NCBI GenBank assembly: GCA_964426355.1
Contig: CAYRRA010000010.1
Location: 1-43,686 of the forward strand
DNA from: JAJFTV01 sp964426355
GTDB taxonomy: Bacteria; Chloroflexota; Anaerolineae; Anaerolineales; Anaerolineaceae
Direction of reading: 5' to 3'
DNA length: 43,686 nt
The translations under genes were made by a program, and so were the position numbers. The notes beneath the pieces were generated by a model. The model saw only the letters and a program-made list of their open reading frames with translations. It was not told where the DNA came from and searched no databases. Shown one piece after another: positions 8,733 through 17,211 of this stretch. Every line of letters starts with the position of its first letter. Position 1 is the first letter of the stretch.

Positions 8733-10121
8733 TTACACCAGTTTGAAACGCTCCGGGACCGGGTGTTTTTGCACCATTTTGCGGGCAATTTCATTATGCT
8801 GGGCGATGTGCTCCTCCAGGTCGAGCGTGAGCAGCTTTCCGCCGCGCACGATAACCTGTCCGTTGATGATGGATAGATCGACGCCCTGTACAGTGCAGAG
8901 CAGCAGAGCGCCCAAGGGGTCGTGAACGGCTGCACCGGAAAGGCTGAGCGTATCCAGGCGTACGCCGATCAGGTCGGCGGCTTTTCCTGGCGCAAGCAGC
9001 CCCAGTTCAGGGCGACCCAACACAGCCGCGCTGCCGCGCGTGGCCAGTCTAAAGTTTTCGCTGGTTGAAAGCGCCGCCGCGCCGCCTTTGACGCGTTGCA
9101 ACAGCAGTGCGGTGCGTGCCTCGTTGAACAGGTGGCTCGAATCGTTGCTGGCGGAGCCATCTACCCCCAGCCCTACATTGACGCCGGCATCCAGCATCTC
9201 GCGCACCTGGCAAATGCCGGAGCCCAGGCGCATGTTGGATGAGGGGCAGTGTGCCACACCGGTTCCGGTTTCCGCCATCATTTTAATTTCATCTGAATTG
9301 ACAAAAATAGAGTGCGCCCACCATACATCCGGTCCCACCCAGCCCAGTGACTGCATCAGCGCAGCCGGGCGCATGCCAAACTGCTGCACGCAGAAGGTCT
9401 CTTCGTCGCGGGTTTCAGCCACGTGCGTGTGCAGCATAACTTTTTCATACGAACGTGCCAGTTTTGCTGCCTGGTGCATGAGATCAGGCGTCACCGAGAA
9501 GGGCGAGCAGGGAGCCAGCGCCACGCGCAGCATCGCGTTTGGCTTAGGGTCGTGGTAGGTCTCGATCATACGCTGGCAGTCTTTCAGGATGGCATCTTCT
9601 TCCTGAACCACGTGATCGGGTGGCAGACCGCCTTTGCTGCGTCCCAATGACATGGAGCCGCGTGTCAGGTGAAAACGCAGACCAATTTTTTGTGCGGCGC
9701 GCGCCTGGTCATCAAAGGTTGAGTTATTGGGGATCAGGTACAGGTGGTCGCTGCTGGTGGTGCAGCCGGAGAGGATTAACTCTGCCATGGCGGTCAGCGA
9801 GCTGGTGTAGACCGCATCGGAATCCATCTCGCCCCAGATCGGGTACAGGCGCACCAGCCAATCGAATAATTCTTGATCTTGTGCGCCGGGCACCGCGCGC
9901 GTCAATGTCTGGTAGAAATGATGATGGGTGTTGATCAGTCCGGGCATCACTGCCATGCTGCTTGCATCAATGATCTCATCCGCATCCGCAGGCATGTCTT
10001 TTGCCAGCCCGACTTTTTCGATCAAGTTGTCACGCACGAACAAGCTTCCGCCGCTGATTTGCCCCAATGCTTCGTCGTTTGTGATCACGGTTTGTGCGTT
10101 TTTTATCAATAAAGTGCCCAT
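8733..10121 (-). CDS. 8-oxoguanine deaminase-type amidohydrolase
   Basis: A 462-residue cytosolic metal-dependent amidohydrolase of the cytosine/guanine deaminase and SAH-deaminase superfamily. Visible metal and catalytic residues are the H-x-H in NTHHHF (His66/His68), LHTHVAET (His233, Glu236), AHSIF (His270), and Asp321 in VDGSASND. The stretch YQTLTRAVPGAQDQELFDWL and the motif HCPSSNMRLGSGI match what I know of 8-oxoguanine deaminases, which convert 8-oxoguanine to urate and ammonia. Other members of the same family act on guanine, SAH or chlorotriazines, so the substrate is inferred. A GGAGG lies just ahead of the ATG. The gene converges on the DUF11-sortase gene with 18 bases between and no visible terminator. 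It belongs functionally with the nucleoside cluster at 12575-19558. Confidence 0.85.
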   Translation of the reverse strand: MGTLLIKNAQTVITNDEALGQISGGSLFVRDNLIEKVGLAKDMPADADEIIDASSMAVMPGLINTHHHFYQTLTRAVPGAQDQELFDWLVRLYPIWGEMDSDAVYTSSLTAMAELILSGCTTSSDHLYLIPNNSTFDDQARAAQKIGLRFHLTRGSMSLGRSKGGLPPDHVVQEEDAILKDCQRMIETYHDPKPNAMLRVALAPCSPFSVTPDLMHQAAKLARSYEKVMLHTHVAETRDEETFCVQQFGMRPAALMQSLGWVGPDVWWAHSIFVNSDEIKMMAETGTGVAHCPSSNMRLGSGICQVREMLDAGVNVGLGVDGSASNDSSHLFNEARTALLLQRVKGGAAALSTSENFRLATRGSAAVLGRPELGLLAPGKAADLIGVRLDTLSLSGAAVHDPLGALLLCTVQGVDLSIINGQVIVRGGKLLTLDLEEHIAQHNEIARKMVQKHPVPERFKLV

Positions 10122-10334
10122 CGTTCGTTCCTCCAGGTCTGATACGGATAATTATAATCATTTTACCCGTATTTGGGAAAAGAACGTTTCTTCACAAAAA
10201 GGAATTGACACGCATAAGGACTGTGCCGCGGCGAGATTGCTTAAAAGCGCCGGATTTGACATTATTTTGGATCGTAACCATCTTTAAAGAGCGGTGTTTT
10301 ATCCTCAAATTAGTGATCAATCCCATTTAATGAG

Positions 10335-10411
10335 TTGACATGGAAGTTTGCAGGATTGATAGCTGTTTTTGAAAAGACCAACTTTACCAATTTGACCTGA
10401 GATGTTACAAT
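10335..10411 (+). promoter_or_regulatory. Two candidate promoters for the PlsC-like gene
   Basis: First candidate: a perfect TTGACA at 10335-10340 with a weak GATAGC at 10358-10363, spacer 17. Second candidate: TTTACC at 10383-10388 and TACAAT at 10406-10411, spacer 17. Each matches 9 of 12 consensus positions. Either would give a leader of about 165-215 bases. I cannot choose between them from sequence alone. Confidence 0.4.
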
Positions 10412-10497
10412 GCCTTTTACCAATACATCGGAAAGACAACATTTTTTGTTAGTTATTGAATCATTTCATCCTTTTCAAAACACAATTCGTTTGTTCT

Positions 10498-10531
10498 GCC
10501 TGTTTTCACCTGCGCAGAGCACAAAACAGGC
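10498..10531 (+). other. Leader hairpin upstream of the PlsC-like gene
   Basis: GCCTGTTTT at 10498-10506 is a perfect 9-bp inverted match of AAAACAGGC at 10523-10531, with a 16-base loop. It sits in the inferred 5' leader about 50 bases before the start codon. No T-run follows, so a terminator is unlikely. It could be an operator or an RNA stem. Confidence 0.4.
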
Positions 10532-10583
10532 GTCTCCTTTGGGGTGTCGAACAGCCTGTTCTTTATCCCGTTGGAGAAAATAA

Positions 10584-11339
10584 ATGTTTCAAAAATTATG
10601 GTACCGTATAGGACGTTTTTTGGTCAGCGTGGTAGCGCGCGGCATACTGGATCTCAGCATCCAATGGAAAGCCCCATTACCAGAAGGACCGGTTATTCTT
10701 GCAGCCAACCATCCCTGCACCTTTGACCCCGCCCTGTTGACCACGCTGATTCGTGAGCAGGTCAGCGTTCTGATTCACGGACCCATATTCAAACTGCCGA
10801 TTTTTGGAAAATCACTGCGTTACTGCGGTCATGTCGCCGTGGTGCGGGGCAGCGGGGGACAATCCTTGAAGGAAGCCGAAGCCTTGCTGAAAGCCGGGCG
10901 CATTGTTGCTATTTTCCCAGAGGGTGCTATCAGCCCGGATGACGGTTTCCACGATCCTCGTAGTGGTGTAGGACGGCTGGCGTTGAGCAGCGGTGCACCG
11001 GTAGTGCCCATCGGTATTCACCTTGATCAGAAGCGGCTTTATCGTGTTGAACAAACCATCGACGGGATTACCGATGCCGGAGCTTACTACTTGCATGGTC
11101 CATATTCGATGACAGTGGGAAGCCCTCTGCGTTTCAGCGGCGATGTAGAAGACCGCGAAATGGTACAGCATGTGGGTTCTCAGGTAATGGAAGATATCGT
11201 CCACCTTGCCAAAGAGAGCGCCCGCCGTGTGCGTGCTTACCGCGGGAGGAACTGGTGGTTTACGGCGCGCTGGTGGATGTATTCACCGATCCGCCTGATT
11301 CGCTCCTGGAACGCATACGTAAACGCCAGGATTCAGTAA
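10584..11339 (+). CDS. PlsC-type 1-acylglycerol-3-phosphate O-acyltransferase
   Basis: A 251-residue acyltransferase of the LPLAT/PlsC family. The catalytic H-x4-D motif is NHPCTFD (His43, Asp48) and the acceptor-binding FPEG motif lies at residues 111-114 (FPEGAIS). These enzymes acylate lysophosphatidate or related acceptors at the inner face of the membrane during phospholipid synthesis. The N-terminal region is amphipathic or weakly hydrophobic and could be membrane-associated. The ATG at 10584 follows TTGGAGAAAATAA, a good ribosome binding site. The C-terminal region is rich in Arg and Trp. Its neighbours have no obvious lipid role, so it looks like a stand-alone gene. The exact acyl acceptor is not determined. 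Confidence 0.88.
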   Translation: MFQKLWYRIGRFLVSVVARGILDLSIQWKAPLPEGPVILAANHPCTFDPALLTTLIREQVSVLIHGPIFKLPIFGKSLRYCGHVAVVRGSGGQSLKEAEALLKAGRIVAIFPEGAISPDDGFHDPRSGVGRLALSSGAPVVPIGIHLDQKRLYRVEQTIDGITDAGAYYLHGPYSMTVGSPLRFSGDVEDREMVQHVGSQVMEDIVHLAKESARRVRAYRGRNWWFTARWWMYSPIRLIRSWNAYVNARIQ

Positions 11340-11443
11340 CGCGTCCTTTCCGGCTTATTCTTCGGTGATATTGACTGTTTCAACCAGGTAAATACCCCGA
11401 ACTGTCGAAAACATATTCAACGCTTCTCCGTTACAATAGAGGC

Positions 11444-12457
11444 ATGTCCACACCGGAAATATCACTGCCATCACATGGGCTGACCATCAGCGAAGCGATT
11501 ACCGATTACCTGCTGGGTGTTGAGATGACGCGCGCTCGCAAAACCTGCCTGACCTATCAGACGGGTATGAACCAGTTTGTCGCGTTTCTGCGAGACAGCG
11601 ACTTTGAGCCCAACAGCGATGATATTCGCACGCTTACCGAGCAGACCGCCGGTGTTTTTGCACAGGCGCTGTCGGATCGACGTTTTTCACCCGCCACGAT
11701 CAAGCTCTATCTCACAGCCGTGAGCGGTTTCTATGAATATCTTTCCCTGGAACTCAAATTGCCGCTCAATCTTGACCTGGTGCGCCGCATCATCAAGAGC
11801 AAATCACCGCGCCAGCATCGCCGCCTGCCGCAGTTTTCCTGGGAGGATATCGAGCAGGTAATTGCCTATTGCCAGCAGCCCCTGACCGTTGGAATGGATA
11901 TGGACGAAAGGCTGCGCACACTGCGCGACCGCGCCTTCATCCTTACCCTTGCCGATACAGGTCTGCGCGTGCACGAGGCGTGCGGGTTGGTGCGCGGGGA
12001 CTTTGACTGGAACCGCAATGCTGCTTTGATTATTGGCAAGGGCGATAAACAAGCTTTGGTGCGCTTTTCACGACGCGCCATGTCCGCCATCCGGCAGTAT
12101 CTTTCGGCGCGCGCAGCCAAAGACGGCGCCTCCAACCAGCCGTTATCTTCCATACCTGTATTTGCCAGGCACGACCGGGCTGCCGGAAAACGATTGCTCG
12201 CAATTTCAACCGTCAGCGGCGAGCAGATTGTCTCCCGGCTGGCAGGCTTGGCGCTGCAAGAACCAGAAAGCGCAGCGCGGGTCACGCCGCATTCCTTCCG
12301 GCATTATTTCGTCACGCGCGTGGTCAAGGCAACCAACAACATCAAAGTGGCGCAGGAACTTGCCCGGCACGAGAACATTGCCACGACTGAAATCTACACC
12401 CATCTGGTCGATCAAGACCTGGATGATTACTATCAACAGGCGATTGAGGAAGAATAG
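11444..12457 (+). CDS. Tyrosine recombinase (XerC/XerD-type integrase)
   Basis: A 337-residue site-specific recombinase with an N-terminal core-binding domain (about 10-105) and a C-terminal catalytic domain. All catalytic residues are present at family spacing: Arg175 in TGLRVHE, Lys199 in the beta-hairpin, His283-x-x-Arg286 in TPHSFRHYF, His309, and nucleophile Tyr318 in TEIYTHL. Such enzymes resolve chromosome dimers (XerCD) or integrate mobile elements. Phage-style cargo, an excisionase gene, flanking tRNA genes or direct-repeat att sites are not visible nearby. The length and compact N-terminus fit a Xer-like housekeeping recombinase or a lone relic integrase; I cannot distinguish these. 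An adjacent dif-like site was not recognised. Confidence 0.9.
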   Translation: MSTPEISLPSHGLTISEAITDYLLGVEMTRARKTCLTYQTGMNQFVAFLRDSDFEPNSDDIRTLTEQTAGVFAQALSDRRFSPATIKLYLTAVSGFYEYLSLELKLPLNLDLVRRIIKSKSPRQHRRLPQFSWEDIEQVIAYCQQPLTVGMDMDERLRTLRDRAFILTLADTGLRVHEACGLVRGDFDWNRNAALIIGKGDKQALVRFSRRAMSAIRQYLSARAAKDGASNQPLSSIPVFARHDRAAGKRLLAISTVSGEQIVSRLAGLALQEPESAARVTPHSFRHYFVTRVVKATNNIKVAQELARHENIATTEIYTHLVDQDLDDYYQQAIEEE

Positions 12458-12504
12458 AAACGGACCGGAAACTGCTGACCGGTCAAACTGGCAGTGACCT
12501 GAAG

Positions 12505-12538
12505 AAAAAAGCCATCCCGCAATTCCAGGGATGGCTTT
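12505..12538 (-). terminator. Rho-independent terminator of the nucleoside operon
   Basis: AAAGCCATCCC (12508-12518) pairs perfectly with GGGATGGCTTT (12528-12538) around a 9-base loop. Read on the minus strand the stem is followed by a run of six T. It therefore mainly terminates the minus-strand phosphorylase transcript. On the plus strand only three T end the stem, so it may also weakly stop the recombinase transcript. Confidence 0.85.
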
Positions 12539-12574
12539 CGAATACCGATATAGAGTTGAAGAACGTTGTGTCGA

Positions 12575-13300
12575 TTACCCGACACCGTCTTTTTTGGCAA
12601 TCTGGCGCATGGCGTGCAGCGCAACGCGGATGGCGTTTTCTTCACCCTGGTAGAATTTCTCCCAACCCCAATCCGGTTTTGTCTCGGTGGGGGTGCCATC
12701 GGAAGTATAGACAGCGCCGGCACGCCAGCCGCGGTATGCGCCGATGATGAAGAGCGTATCGCTTTCCATCTCCGCCGAAACCACACCACTTTCAATGAAA
12801 ACCTTGCGGGAATCGGGTGTGCGCGGTGCATAGAAGCTGTCACCGGCGGTGCCAACCCCAACCGTGCTGGGGATGTTCAACGCCTCGGCTGAACTCACCA
12901 GGCTGTGCAGCACTTCATAGGTGGGTACGGCAGGGTAAGCCAGCGGCAGATAAGACAGTGATGTGCCGCCCGCCCGGAAGGTCCCGCTGGCGATGATGAC
13001 ATCGCCGGGCATCTGCCCTTCCTGGAAGACGCCGCAGGAACCAACGCGTATGAAAGTATCGGCGCCCATGTGCGCCAGTTCTTCCAGCGCAATGGCAACA
13101 GCCGGACCGCCCATACCCGTGCCGCATGAGGTCATAAACACGCCTTCGTAGTATCCTGAATAAACAACGATCCCGCGGTTGTCTGCAGCCAGGTAGGCAT
13201 TTTCAAAGTGGTCGGCAATTTTCTTAGCGCGTGCCTGGTCACCGGGGCAAAAAACATAACGGCTGACATCTTTAGGTTCACATTTCACATGAAATTCCAT
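12575..13300 (-). CDS. Nucleoside phosphorylase, uridine phosphorylase-type (PNP_UDP_1 family)
   Basis: A 241-residue member of the NP-I nucleoside phosphorylase family. It shows the phosphate-binding start FCPGDQARAKKIA (about 17-29), the glycine-rich SCGTGMGGPA (58-67), RVGSCG (85-90) and the ribose-binding E-M-E-S at 177-180. These hexameric cytosolic enzymes split a nucleoside with phosphate into base and ribose-1-phosphate. The stretch RAGGTSLSYLPLAYPAVPTYE resembles the same region of E. coli Udp, so I favour uridine phosphorylase over purine nucleoside phosphorylase, but the substrate is uncertain. It lies 74 bases behind the second permease gene and ends at the operon terminator, so it should process the nucleosides that the transporter imports. 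A GGAG lies seven bases before the ATG. Confidence 0.88.
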   Translation of the reverse strand: MEFHVKCEPKDVSRYVFCPGDQARAKKIADHFENAYLAADNRGIVVYSGYYEGVFMTSCGTGMGGPAVAIALEELAHMGADTFIRVGSCGVFQEGQMPGDVIIASGTFRAGGTSLSYLPLAYPAVPTYEVLHSLVSSAEALNIPSTVGVGTAGDSFYAPRTPDSRKVFIESGVVSAEMESDTLFIIGAYRGWRAGAVYTSDGTPTETKPDWGWEKFYQGEENAIRVALHAMRQIAKKDGVG

Positions 13301-13314
13301 AACTATACTCCTTG

Positions 13315-13357
13315 ATCAATGATGTTAAAGTCGTTCCGCCTGGATCGAATCATTGAT
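13315..13357 (-). promoter_or_regulatory. Intercistronic inverted repeat before the phosphorylase gene
   Basis: ATCAATGAT (13315-13323) and ATCATTGAT (13349-13357) form a perfect 9-bp inverted repeat with a 25-base loop inside the 74-base gap between the permease and phosphorylase genes. It ends close to the phosphorylase ribosome binding site. It could be an RNA stem that sets relative expression or a processing site. There is no T-run, so it is not a simple terminator. Confidence 0.45.
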
Positions 13358-13374
13358 GCGCCTGGGCATCGGAT

Positions 13375-14412
13375 TTATTGGATGTCTGGCGGTAAATCAT
13401 CTTGCATGCCAGGCAGGGTTGCTTTGGCGGTACTCATGGCAGCGTGCGCCGCTCTACCTACCAGCCCGGCACGGATTTTGGCAATCGAGCGGTTGCGCAC
13501 CAATGCACGCGAGATTCTTCCTTGTAGTGCCACAATCACCAGCACCAGCAGCGTGGTAAAGTGCGGCAGAATCTGGATCAGGTTGGGCGGAAGGTCGGTT
13601 ACTGTTTGCAGGCGCACAGCGAGGGCATCTGCAAAACCAAAAAACAACCCGGTAAACAATACCCCGATTGGATGGTTGAAGCCAAAGAGTGCCGCAGTAA
13701 TACCCGTCCAACCGCGACCGTTGCTCATGTTGCGGGTGAACATGGTCAGGTGACCTACGGAAAGGAAAGCGCCTCCCAGCGCTGCCAGTGCGCCGCTGAT
13801 GACCAGGGCAAAGAGTTTGACGCGCCGCGAGTTGATGCCCACCGTTTCGGCTGCACTCTGGTTTTCACCTACAGCACGTACATGTCGTCCGAACTTGGTG
13901 TGGAATAGGATAATGTAACCGGCAAGGACCGAGAACCACGCCAGGTAAACGATGATGTTGTACCCGCTGAGAATTTCGCCCAGAACAGGGATGTTCTTAA
14001 TAATCGGTATGTGAATATCCGGCAACTTTTGGATGCTGGGGTCTGTCCAGGTTCCCACCTGACCAAAGAGGATGCGCATGAAATACACCGTTAGCTCCAG
14101 GATGAGCATATTGAGCGCAATCGCCAGGATGATCAGGTCAACGCTGTAGCGCAGGTAAAGAAAGGCAAAGAGAGCTCCCAAAAGGGCACCCGCTGCCACG
14201 GCAACGAGTAAACCGAGATAGGTGTTTCCCAGGTAGTAAGCCCCCAGGATGCCCAGGAAGGCACCCAGAAGCATTTTGCCTTCCAGCGCGAAGTTAAGCA
14301 CACCGGCGCGGTTGCAGATTGCACCGCCCAGGGCAGCCAGGATAATGGGGGTTGCCAGGCGGATACCGCTTTGAACCAATGATAAATTGAAAATGCTGAA
14401 GAACTCTTCCAT
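13375..14412 (-). CDS. Nucleoside ABC transporter permease (NupQ/RnsD-like)
   Basis: A 345-residue polytopic membrane protein of the branched-chain/ribose permease fold (BPD_transp_2), with about eight or more hydrophobic segments. The stretch CNRAGVLNFALEGKMLLGAF is the conserved cytoplasmic-loop region of the permeases that partner BMP-family nucleoside-binding lipoproteins. It would form half of the heterodimeric channel with the upstream permease. Its ATG shares one base with the TGA of the preceding permease gene (around 14412), which indicates translational coupling. The gene order of binding protein, ATPase, permease, permease is the classic nucleoside (NupNOPQ/BmpA-type) order. Confidence 0.9.
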   Translation of the reverse strand: MEEFFSIFNLSLVQSGIRLATPIILAALGGAICNRAGVLNFALEGKMLLGAFLGILGAYYLGNTYLGLLVAVAAGALLGALFAFLYLRYSVDLIILAIALNMLILELTVYFMRILFGQVGTWTDPSIQKLPDIHIPIIKNIPVLGEILSGYNIIVYLAWFSVLAGYIILFHTKFGRHVRAVGENQSAAETVGINSRRVKLFALVISGALAALGGAFLSVGHLTMFTRNMSNGRGWTGITAALFGFNHPIGVLFTGLFFGFADALAVRLQTVTDLPPNLIQILPHFTTLLVLVIVALQGRISRALVRNRSIAKIRAGLVGRAAHAAMSTAKATLPGMQDDLPPDIQ

Positions 14413-15536
14413 CAGATATTCCCTCCATCCGCCCCCGGACCGCCTAATGTTTCCGGTTTTGGTTTACGCAAACGGATAATGAGTTTGCGTACTCTTTCAA
14501 TGATGTCCGTGTAGAAATTACCGGCAGCCACAGAGAGAATCATCAGGGCGATGACGCTGCCACCCAGTTCGCGCGGGATACTAAAGGAGAGCTGTAACCC
14601 CAATTGCGCCCCCAGCCGCAGCCCGGCAAAAAGGATGGACACAATAAAGACACCCAGCGGATGAGATTGCCCCAGGATGGCTACGCTCAACCCGTCAAAA
14701 CCCAGTCCTTGCGAATAACCGGTCATGATGCGGCGATTGACACCGAGAATCTCGATAGCACCTGCCAAACCGCAAATTGCACCGCTGATAAACATGCTGC
14801 GGATGGCAACCTTTTCGTTTTTGATGCCGCCAAATTTGGCAAAAAAAGGTGATTGCCCTGCCATGCGCTGTTCATATCCGCTGGTGGAGCGCCACAGGAA
14901 GAAATACACCGCAATGGCTACCAGCACTGCCAGCACAAAACCCACACCCCATTTTGAGCCGGGCAGAAAGGCTTGCAGTTGTGCGGTCACATCGATCACC
15001 GGTGAGTGGGCAGTTGAACTGCGATCACCGCGCAGCGGGAAGTTGACCAGGTACTCCACGGTCAGAATGGCGATGGTGTTCATCACGATAGTAGAGATGA
15101 TCTCATTCACCCCCAGGCGCACTTTAAGCACGCCAGGGATCCAGCCATAGAGACCACCGATGAGCATGGAAGCCATGATAATCACGATAGGGTGTATCAC
15201 TGCGGGCAGGTGGATGGTATAACCCAGCCAGGCAGCCATCACAGCGCCCATCAATAACTGACCTTCCTGCCCGATACTGAACATACCCGAGCGGAAAGCA
15301 ATCACTGCGCCCAATCCGGTCAGGATGATTGGAGTGGCGCGTTCCAGCGTGGTTAGAAAAGCACAGTTGGTCACCGAACGGCAGCCAAAACTGGCAGAGA
15401 ATAATTCCTTGAACGCGACCAATGGCGGGGTGTCGGTGAAGAGAATCAAGATGGCTGCGAAGATTAAACCGGTGAGAATGGCAAGGAATGGAACCAGTAG
15501 AGTGTTGAAAAATTGTTTTTGGCGTTCTTTTTGCAT
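14412..15536 (-). CDS. Nucleoside ABC transporter permease (NupP/RnsC-like)
   Basis: A 374-residue membrane protein of the same permease family. It has an N-terminal segment with a strong hydrophobic helix (FFNTLLVPFLAILTGLIFAA), a periplasmic or extracellular loop, and the conserved motif IAFRSGMFSIGQEGQLLMGA that aligns with the GVLNFALEGK region of the other permease. It has the longer N-terminus usual for the first permease of these systems. The ribosome binding site is GAGG six bases before the ATG, and the ATPase gene ends 26 bases upstream. Together with the following gene it would build the membrane channel. Confidence 0.9.
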   Translation of the reverse strand: MQKERQKQFFNTLLVPFLAILTGLIFAAILILFTDTPPLVAFKELFSASFGCRSVTNCAFLTTLERATPIILTGLGAVIAFRSGMFSIGQEGQLLMGAVMAAWLGYTIHLPAVIHPIVIIMASMLIGGLYGWIPGVLKVRLGVNEIISTIVMNTIAILTVEYLVNFPLRGDRSSTAHSPVIDVTAQLQAFLPGSKWGVGFVLAVLVAIAVYFFLWRSTSGYEQRMAGQSPFFAKFGGIKNEKVAIRSMFISGAICGLAGAIEILGVNRRIMTGYSQGLGFDGLSVAILGQSHPLGVFIVSILFAGLRLGAQLGLQLSFSIPRELGGSVIALMILSVAAGNFYTDIIERVRKLIIRLRKPKPETLGGPGADGGNI

Positions 15537-15562
15537 GCAAACCTCGATTTTCCTTATAATTC

Positions 15563-17128
15563 TCAGCCTGCTGCCTGTTCGGCTGCGGGTGTTTTGGGGG
15601 CATCATTCAATGATTCCAATGTGCCGCCTGCCATCAGAATGCCCACCTCTTCCTCAACGGCTGTGGCAGCATCAAGTTCACCAACGATCTCACCGCGGTA
15701 CAAGACACCAATGCGGTCGCTGAGCGACATAATTTCATCCAGTTCTACAGATACCAGCAGGATAGCCGCGCCTTTTTCGCGCGCATCCAACAGGGTGCGG
15801 TGGACGAATTCGATGCTGCCCACGTCCAGACCGCGAGTGGGTTGGTTGGCGATGATGAACTTGGGATCACCTGAAAGTTCACGCCCGACAACGATTTTTT
15901 GCATGTTTCCGCCGGAAAGGGTGGAAACACCACCGCCTGGTACAGTGCCGTAAACATTGAAGGCTTTGATGATAGTCTTTGCAAAATTCTGAATTGCATC
16001 GCGCACCATAAAGCCAAATTTTTGGAATTCGGACTGTTTATAACGATTGATGATGACATTTTCATCTAACGTGGTGCCCATGTTCAATCCAACGCGAATA
16101 CGGTCCTCGGGAATATGTGCCAGACCGTTGTCACGCCGGGTGCGTACATCAGTCTGGGTGATATCTTTTCCCTGAATAAAGATTTTGCCGTAATCCACAG
16201 TACGCATACCGCTGATGGCTTCAACCAGTTCGGTCTGTCCGTTGCCGCTTACACCGGCAATGCCGTAAATCTCGCCACCGCGCACATTGAAAGAGGTTTT
16301 AATCACTGCGGGTATACCGGTCTGGCTGGTGACCGACAGGTCTTTAGCCTCAAAAATCACTTCGCGTGGTTGGACTTTTGTCTTTTGAACACGCAAAAGA
16401 ACTTCACGCCCAACCATCATACGCGCCATTTCCGGTATGCTGGTCTCGCTGACTATCTTGGTACCCACCATGACGCCCCCGCGCATCACGCTGACACGAT
16501 CAGCAACGTTGACCACCTCAACCAGCTTGTGTGTGATGAAAATGACGGTACAGCCGCGTTTTGCCAGTCCTCTGACCACTTCCAGGAATTCATGTACTTC
16601 TTGCGGGGTCAGCACCGCGGTTGGTTCGTCGAGGATCAATAGTTTTACATTGCGCTGCAGCGTTTTAAGGATCTCGACGCGCTGCTGCATGCCAACTGGC
16701 AAATCGCGGATGCGCGCTCGCGGATCAACCGGAAGCCCGAACGATTCGGCTAATTTTTGAACAGTTTCGTTTTCGTCCCGCTGGCGGAGAACACCCAGCG
16801 TATTGGGTTCCATGCCTAACATAATGTTTTGAGCGATGGTGAATGAGGGCACCAACTTAAAATGCTGATGCACCATGCCTATCCCCAGGCGGATGGCATC
16901 ATCGGGATGATTGATTTCAGCTTTTTCACCATGGAAATGGATCTCACCGGAATCTTTCTTCTCCAGCCCATATAAGATGTTCATCATAGTGGTCTTGCCC
17001 GCCCCGTTCTCTCCCACCAGGGCGTGCACTTCCCCTTCTTCTACGCTAAAATTGACATTGTTGTTTGCCAAGACTTCGGTAGAAGCGAAGTACTTGGTGA
17101 TACCCTTCATCTCGAGTGCAACGGTCAT
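15563..17128 (-). CDS. Nucleoside ABC transporter ATPase with two ABC domains (NupO/RnsB-like)
   Basis: A 521-residue fused double ATPase. Domain 1 has a canonical Walker A GENGAGKT (39-46), a signature-like LPVGMQQRVEIL and Walker B LLILDEPTAVL. Domain 2 has the degenerate Walker A GVSGNGQTEL, the signature LSGGNMQKIVVGREL and an altered Walker B ending ANQPTRGLD. The degenerate second site, with Gln in place of the lysine and Asn-Gln in place of Asp-Glu, is normal for sugar and nucleoside importers of this family and is not damage. It powers the two permeases downstream. It follows the binding-protein gene after an 83-base gap that contains a strong stem-loop. Confidence 0.93.
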   Translation of the reverse strand: MTVALEMKGITKYFASTEVLANNNVNFSVEEGEVHALVGENGAGKTTMMNILYGLEKKDSGEIHFHGEKAEINHPDDAIRLGIGMVHQHFKLVPSFTIAQNIMLGMEPNTLGVLRQRDENETVQKLAESFGLPVDPRARIRDLPVGMQQRVEILKTLQRNVKLLILDEPTAVLTPQEVHEFLEVVRGLAKRGCTVIFITHKLVEVVNVADRVSVMRGGVMVGTKIVSETSIPEMARMMVGREVLLRVQKTKVQPREVIFEAKDLSVTSQTGIPAVIKTSFNVRGGEIYGIAGVSGNGQTELVEAISGMRTVDYGKIFIQGKDITQTDVRTRRDNGLAHIPEDRIRVGLNMGTTLDENVIINRYKQSEFQKFGFMVRDAIQNFAKTIIKAFNVYGTVPGGGVSTLSGGNMQKIVVGRELSGDPKFIIANQPTRGLDVGSIEFVHRTLLDAREKGAAILLVSVELDEIMSLSDRIGVLYRGEIVGELDAATAVEEEVGILMAGGTLESLNDAPKTPAAEQAAG

Positions 17129-17139
17129 GGTAAATCCTC

Positions 17140-17187
17140 AAAACCGGCAGGAGAGGATGATGTTCATCATCTTCCCCAAGCCGGTTT
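17140..17187 (-). other. Strong intercistronic stem-loop between binding protein and ATPase genes
   Basis: On the minus strand AAACCGGC pairs with GCCGGTTT as an outer stem, and an inner hairpin GATGATG-AA-CATCATC stacks inside it. The structure ends just before the ribosome binding site of the ATPase gene and is followed by only a short T-run. Such stems are known in transporter operons to stabilise the upstream binding-protein mRNA or attenuate readthrough, so that the binding protein is made in excess. That role is inferred here. Confidence 0.7.
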
Positions 17188-17211
17188 CTTTATTCTCTAG
17201 TTTTTACTTGA

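Larger units (their letters stand above)
10122..10583. other. Divergent intergenic region between the deaminase and acyltransferase genes
   Basis: This stretch of 462 bases contains no credible gene: short frames here have no ribosome binding site and no recognisable protein features. It holds a possible minus-strand -10 (TATAAT, read at 10156-10151) for the deaminase with only a poor -35, two candidate plus-strand promoters, and a hairpin near its right end. Confidence 0.6.

Noticed and set aside
15563..17128. Loss-of-function changes in the second ATPase domain
   Set aside because: The altered Walker A and Walker B in domain 2 are normal for fused sugar/nucleoside importer ATPases of this family.
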